24,280 bases of DNA from Botryllus schlosseri (lineage: Eukaryota; Chordata; Ascidiacea; Stolidobranchia; Styelidae). The stretch spans positions 1-24,280 of the forward strand of contig ATSW01013407.1 of NCBI GenBank assembly GCA_000444245.1. Direction: 5' to 3'. Below, in pieces: positions 19,409-24,280 of this stretch (its first letter is position 1; the number at the start of each line of letters is the position of its first letter). The position numbers were made by a program, and so were the translations under genes. The notes under the pieces were generated by a model. That model did no database searches. It had not been told where the DNA came from and worked only from the letters and a program-made list of their open reading frames with translations.

Positions 19409-20351
19409 GGGGAGATGTGGTACCGATGAGACCCTGGGACCGAAAATACTTGAAACATTTTTTACACTCTGTGACTTCGTTTACTACTGCATGGTGGCGA
19501 AATCTTTCCACACATGCAAATAACTTTGACCTCCGCGAGTTATGGGGTCTGTAACAGATGTTTTCTGTTTTTGCAGGTATAAAATAAATTTCGATCGACG
19601 TATACATTTTTCTTTGTAACCTTCGGCACGAACAAACCAGCAATCAATTTTAATCAGAAGTGTAGGGTATGTATCAGGCTGTATAACGAAACATATTTTC
19701 TATTCAATATCATCATTGAGTGGACTTTTTCAATTTAATTACAAAATTCATAGCGTGAGGATCGGTGATGACATAGTCAAATCCAAGCAAACTAGTTGAA
19801 CTAACTATTCATGCTACAACCGAAACACGCCTACATACCGAGATATTGTATTTCATAATGACTTGTGATATTTCATCGCTAAAACGACCTATTTGGAAGT
19901 CAAAATGTCGATTTACTTGCAATATGTATGTACCTTCCAATATGTAAGTTCGACCCTAAATCGAAACGTCATTTTCTGCCAACGTATGGGTTAATATTTA
20001 TTCTAATTTTCGAAGGCGGCGACCAAAAATTCTTCTTTGACTTGCTGTAGGTCAGATTATAGTACACAGCAAGAAAAGTTGGAACATCAATGAGTTTTTG
20101 AGCGTGTGTCTCAAAGGTCCCCGGGTCGTGTTTCTTTGGATCCACCCGGTGGGGACCGATGATACGTTCGAGCAACAAATTTTGAACGTTTATGTATATT
20201 TTTTGAGAAGGTGGATATTCATGAATATATCCGCAGTAGGTAGATCTTGGATCAAAATGTTGAGTCAACAAAAGACCTGCTGTTATCGACTGAACAATTG
20301 GAGGACAGAGATCATTTTGTAATTTCCTATCCATCGGTACTACATCTCCCC
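19409..20351 (+). mobile_element. TIR element with TA duplication, superfamily unclear
   Basis: Starts GGGGAGATGTGGTACCGATG and ends CATCGGTACTACATCTCCCC: a 20-base TIR with one mismatch, flanked by TA on each side (19407-19408, 20352-20353). It interrupts the Gypsy fossil upstream of its reverse transcriptase. No transposase is recognised. The TA suggests Tc1/mariner-like mobilisation, but the GGGGAGATG terminus is not one I can place. Confidence 0.8.
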
Positions 20352-20641
20352 TACGTTTAGGAGTGCTGGAAAGGGTTGGTACACCCCACCATATGGTGCT
20401 CACGGATGGCTGTCACTGGCAAGGCAGATGGTTTCCCGAGGTGCACGGTCGACGTGCAACCTCAGAACAAGCACTCTGTCTGACAAACATAACATGTCTC
20501 GGCGCCATTACACTTAGCGGATCGAGTGCCCCAGGGCATGATGAAAACCGTCACCGATGCCTGGAATGGCTACCACGTCGCGCCAATGAAAAAAGACCGA
20601 CACATCACGACCTTTGACCAGGCCATGGGGACGCTATAGAT

Positions 20642-21924
20642 CAGGGGTTCTCAACCTGCGGGAGGCAATGTCTGTATAAATTGTGACTAAACATGTGTTT
20701 CACAACCATTCTGAAGATGCGATTATTGAAGATTAAACTTAATTCGTATTCTAGAAAGCTTGCCAAACTGGAACTCCAGCAGTCGCGCTCAACGGAGTAT
20801 AGGCTGATTTCCACTTCATTTGAGCAAATTTTTGATATTCTTTGAAGATTTAGTGAAATTCTTACGTGCAAGTCATTCATTACTTTATAGCTTTGGCAGT
20901 AGCGTATGTCTCTGTGCGCTAGGTAGCTGTTTTTGATAGCTGACGAACTGCACTGCCTAAGACAGAATTAGATGCAATATAGGTTGCCCGGTTTCGCCCT
21001 CAATTTGGCTATAAATCAACACAATTTAATTCATTTCCAAAAATGATCAAATTTAGCATGGCAGGGCAGAAAGACGCCGTGCTCTCTGTAGTCACTACCA
21101 GCATCAGGATTATTCTCAGTGCAACCTACCTTGAAATTAATTGATGTCCTTTTCAATGTTTTTTTGTTATTTTCAAACAAGTTTGGGGAGGTTTGTCAGC
21201 AATGTAAAAGACTAAACAAATGGAATGCGGATTCAAAACTGGCGTAAGATATACCTTATGTATACTATTAGATCAGGGGTGGGCAGCCCGTACGGCCGCA
21301 TGCGACCGTAGAAGGGAATTTGTGCGGCCGTCGACGCCTCATTCAATTGGTATGTGTTGGCAGCCGTAGACATGCAAATTGCAATTACGAATTCACTCCC
21401 GAATTTTCGAGAGATTTTATTTAATCTTGAAATTTTCTTCGCGCTCCGCGCAATTCAACAAGCCTTCGTTTTTCGATTTTAATGCAGTAGCGCCCTTTTT
21501 AATTGGAGCAGGAATGGGAATCCTCAAGGAATAACAATTATTCGTTGCTCTGAAAAATTCTCGTGCTCCGCGCGACAATATGCACTCCCAGCAACTATTC
21601 ATAACATTGCCACTCGTGATTTCATTGCGTAACAATAGGCCGCTGTGAAAAGTAGAATAGTCCGTAGTTCACCGGGAATGGATATGGACAGTTTACCATA
21701 GGTATTCTGCGTCCAGATCGTTCATTGCGGCTATGCCCTGGAATGCGGCCTTAGGCTACATAAGTAATCGAAATGCGGCCATGATTAGCAGGAAGGTTGC
21801 CCACCTCTGTATTAGATGATGTGCTCTTTTTGACATGACAATAAATGTAAGGGGGGTCAGGGGGGCACGATTTTTTTGACCATCGCCAAGGGGGGCGCGT
21901 GTCAAAAAAGGTTGAGAACCACTG
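20642..21924 (+). mobile_element. hAT element, CAGGGGTTCTCAACC type
   Basis: The termini CAGGGGTTCTCAACC and GGTTGAGAACCACTG are the classical hAT TIR, flanked by a perfect 8-bp duplication CTATAGAT (20634-20641, 21925-21932) within the Gypsy reverse transcriptase. It is about 1.28 kb, of which 536 bases are a second hAT. No transposase similarity is seen, so it is non-autonomous. Confidence 0.93.
21274..21809 (+). mobile_element. hAT MITE nested in 20642-21924
   Basis: Starts CAGGGGTGGGCAGCCCGTAC and ends AAGGTTGCCCACCTCTG, with a perfect 8-bp duplication TATTAGAT (21266-21273, 21810-21817). GCGGCCG motifs are subterminal at both ends. Non-coding. Confidence 0.93.
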
Positions 21925-22332
21925 CTATAGATAGAAGGTTGCACCCCAAGGCTTCCTAGCGAGTGGTGACGCATAATCAGCGTTTCGACGCGATTATCTC
22001 CGACTTTCCAGACAAAGTGAAGTGTGCCGATGACACTTGAATGATGGTGAAGGACAAGGAATCTGCATTTTTTCAGACGTGCCCAGCAAGAGAAATCACG
22101 TTGCAGACGCCCCATCCGGCTTGAGCTGCCTGGAGAGGCGTCTGAAAGTGCCGTCACACCACGCCGCCCTACTGCTCTGTCCAAGATTCCAAAACTGGCT
22201 GACGATGAGCCAGACTTTGCGGATGATGCTCCAGCCGTTGCTGTCTTCACCGCCAGTATTGGGGCCTCGACGGCGATTGTCACATGGGCGTGAAGCTTCC
22301 TCTTCTGATAGCGACCTTCGACAACTGAACCT

Positions 22333-22998
22333 TAGGGGTCTTCAAAAATGACTTTTTTTCTTCAAATCGTACTGGCTACTTGATAAAATTGTTAGGTTAC
22401 CTAATTTAAGCCTACACGCCAAATTTGGTTCAATTCTAACCAGTAGCCGCATTGCTACAAGAGAAAAAAAGTTTCTATTTATTATGTAAAAATGATTGAC
22501 AAAAAAGTTGAAAATTTTCAGTTCATCCTATGAAAGTGTTAGGTTGTCCATAGAAACGATGTCCGCCAAATTTTATTCAATTCCCACTAGTGGAAGCGGA
22601 ATTATTGCCTTCGGAAAATTTGGAATTGAATAAAATAGTATTTACGGTGAGCATCACTATAACAAATAATTAAAGAATTGGCCACCGTAAATCCTATTTT
22701 ATTCATAATCCAAATTTTTCGACGGCAATAACTCCGCTTTCACTGGTTGGAATTGAATCAAATTTGGTGAACATCGTTTCTATGGACAACCTAACACTTT
22801 CATGGGGTGAACAGAAAATTTTCCAATTTTTTGGTATTTATTTTTATATAATAAATAGAAACTTTCTTCTCCTGCAACAATGCGGCTAGTGGTTGGAATT
22901 GAACCAAGTTTGGTGTGTTGGCTTAAATTAGGTAACCTAACTATTTTATCAAGTAGCCAGTACGATTTGAGAAAAAAAGTCATTTTTGAAGACCCCTA
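22333..22998. mobile_element. TAGGG hairpin MITE, reference copy with 320-bp arms
   Basis: Nearly the whole 666-base element is an inverted repeat, arms about 320 bases and roughly 90 percent identical by eye, starting TAGGGGTCTTCAAAAATGAC, with a short centre near 22660. It is flanked by an 8-bp duplication CTGAACCT (22325-22332, 22999-23006), which points to hAT-type mobilisation. Inserted in the Gypsy fossil between its reverse transcriptase and integrase regions. Related copies: 10127-10716 and 2151-2395. Confidence 0.92.
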
Positions 22999-24152
22999 CT
23001 GAACCTATACATCGGTGAAGGATTTCCGACTGACCTCCGCGCCATGCCGGCTATCTTGCGTCCATGCCACAGGTTCTCGTCGATGCTCAGCACTGTAGAT
23101 GGCGTTATTCTCATGGGACCACGGATCGAGGTACTCTCGAGTCTGCGCCATGAGATCTTGACCGTGTTGCATGCCGGCCATCAGGGCACTTCTGTCATGA
23201 ATGGTAGGGCGAGGGACTCATTTTTTTGGTCACTGAGCACAGTCAATATTACGCTCATTAGAGACCAGTGTGGTCACTGCTACAGGATCGCGAAATCTAA
23301 CCCCATGCCGCCTCAAGCCGTCCTGACACGCCTGGAGTTCCCTTTCCAGATGATCTGCAGCGATTACTTTCCCCACAATGGCAAGGACTATGTTGTCACT
23401 GTAAATTGGTACTCTAATGCCGATGGACTCATCTCGCAGCTACGTCAAGCCTTCGTGACTTTCGACTTTCCGGAAGAGTTGACTGCTGATGACTGGCCAG
23501 TGGCCACAGTATACCGCTGGAAAGACCCAGGCATTCCTGAAATCATGGGGAGTAACTCACAGAATATCTTCGGTCACCAATCCACATGCAAACTGTCGAG
23601 CCGAACTTGCAGTCAAGACGGTGAAAGGTTGCTCATGGACAACACATCCAGTGGCGGCTCATTGGATGTCGACAAATACCAAGGGGCCATGTTGCTTCAC
23701 CGCAATTCCATTGACCCGGTAACTAAAGTCTCTCCTGCAATGATTATATTCGGACGCCCGATTCGCGATGCTATCCCGATTCCATATGCGCGCTACGTAC
23801 CGCATGAATCATGGCAAGAGACTGTAGCCCATCGGGAGCTTGTAATGACATGGCGTCACAGTTGAGAATACGAAAAATGGAGCGAGCACACCTAGACGCT
23901 AGGGTGGTACAAATTTGACCGACTTTCAAAAAGTCATGGTTTCAGTCCGTTTCCCATGCCTTATGCCTTAAAAACATATTCTAGCTACTTTTTTCTGTAA
24001 CTCATCCCTTGCATCTGTGTGCACTGTGCATGTTAAGCTGGAAGAATATCGGTTGAAAATGGGGGATTCCCCTAAAATTTAAGTGCCGCGATTTTACTTA
24101 GCCTACTAAAATGCCATATATGTCAGGGTTTAAGCAGCTGCTGTGGTTTGAG

Positions 24153-24280
24153 GCAGTGTTGGGATCAAGTCACGAGTCATTTCGAGTCATTGCACATTTT
24201 GACTCGAGTCAAGTCAAGTCAAGCGATTTTCAAAGGTGACTCGAGTCAAGTCAAGTCACTCGATTTTTGGAGGTGACTCG
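24153..24280 (-). mobile_element. hAT-type MITE, CAGTGTTGGG family, cut by window edge
   Basis: Begins CAGTGTTGGGATCAAGTCAC and runs into TTTTGACTCGAGTCAAGTC arrays, as at 13148. Same orientation as that copy, opposite to 3561. Confidence 0.85.

Larger units (their letters stand above)
17230..23890 (+). mobile_element. Ty3/Gypsy LTR-retrotransposon fossil, broken
   Basis: Old Ty3/Gypsy copy, antisense to the host gene. Recognisable parts in order: a gag cysteine knuckle (~17265-17385); a protease active-site block with DTGCQS (~18780-18815) and downstream sequence typical of metazoan Gypsy up to 19408; reverse transcriptase remnants (20354-20633 and 21933-22324); and integrase (~23007-23890) with the HH-CC zinc region (LHAGHQG, CGHC) and start of the catalytic core. 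It is clearly broken, with on the order of ten or more lesions besides four large insertions, and looks old. No LTRs or flanking duplication were identified. At about 23899, TAGGGTGGTAC may mark a further insertion. Confidence 0.85.

Noticed and set aside
20098-20403. Open frames on both strands near the right end of the TIR element
   Set aside because: They overlap each other, and the minus-strand one runs across the element boundary into Gypsy sequence; no transposase motif.
16061-24280. Search for the thioester (GCGEQ) exon of the C3-like gene
   Set aside because: No such motif or flanking TED sequence was seen on the minus strand; the exon is presumed further right.

Overview
The window is animal nuclear DNA: AT-rich, intron-dominated and packed with transposable elements. 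It holds one recognisable host gene, on the minus strand and open at both window edges. Eight exons (16060-15901, 15043-14805, 12988-12804, 9795-9650, 3439-3271, 2130-1976, 671-542, 140-1) join in consistent phase into 441 codons with no stop. They encode the second half of the thioester-containing domain (TED), the CUB region and most of the receptor-binding domain of an alpha-2-macroglobulin/complement family protein. Three cysteines and several local blocks fit complement C3/C4/C5 better than A2M or CD109, so I call it a C3-like gene. The GCGEQ thioester exon should lie right of the window, and any C-terminal C345C/NTR exons left of it. Species cannot be fixed; an invertebrate deuterostome is the most economical guess.

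Almost everything else is intronic repeat. Non-autonomous hAT-type elements dominate: terminal inverted repeats (TIRs) starting CAGNG or TAGGG, and 8-bp target-site duplications (TSDs) readable at 5947-6246, 8152-9448, 10723-12667, 11704-12531, 20642-21924, 21274-21809 and 22333-22998. Two families, with termini CAGTGTTGGG and roughly GGGTTGTAA, share arrays of the palindrome TGACTCGAGTCA. A third (8152-9448) carries GATTACG arrays, a fourth TCGCTA arrays. A long-armed hairpin family occurs at 22333-22998, 10127-10716 and, as a single arm, at 2151-2395.

Right of exon 1 the intron is at least 8.2 kb long and contains an old, broken Ty3/Gypsy LTR-retrotransposon fossil, antisense to the gene (about 17.23-23.89 kb), with gag knuckle, protease, reverse transcriptase and integrase remnants. 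Later insertions split it: a TIR element with TA duplication (19409-20351), a hAT that itself holds a hAT (20642-21924 with 21274-21809), and the hairpin element (22333-22998).

The most interesting signals are where mobile DNA meets host splicing: ~400-bp inverted repeats flanking exon 5, a hairpin-element terminus supplying a plausible branch point for exon 6, repeat arrays abutting the exon 1 donor and exon 5 acceptor, and a 14-bp match inside coding exon 5 to the subterminal motif of the neighbouring transposons.
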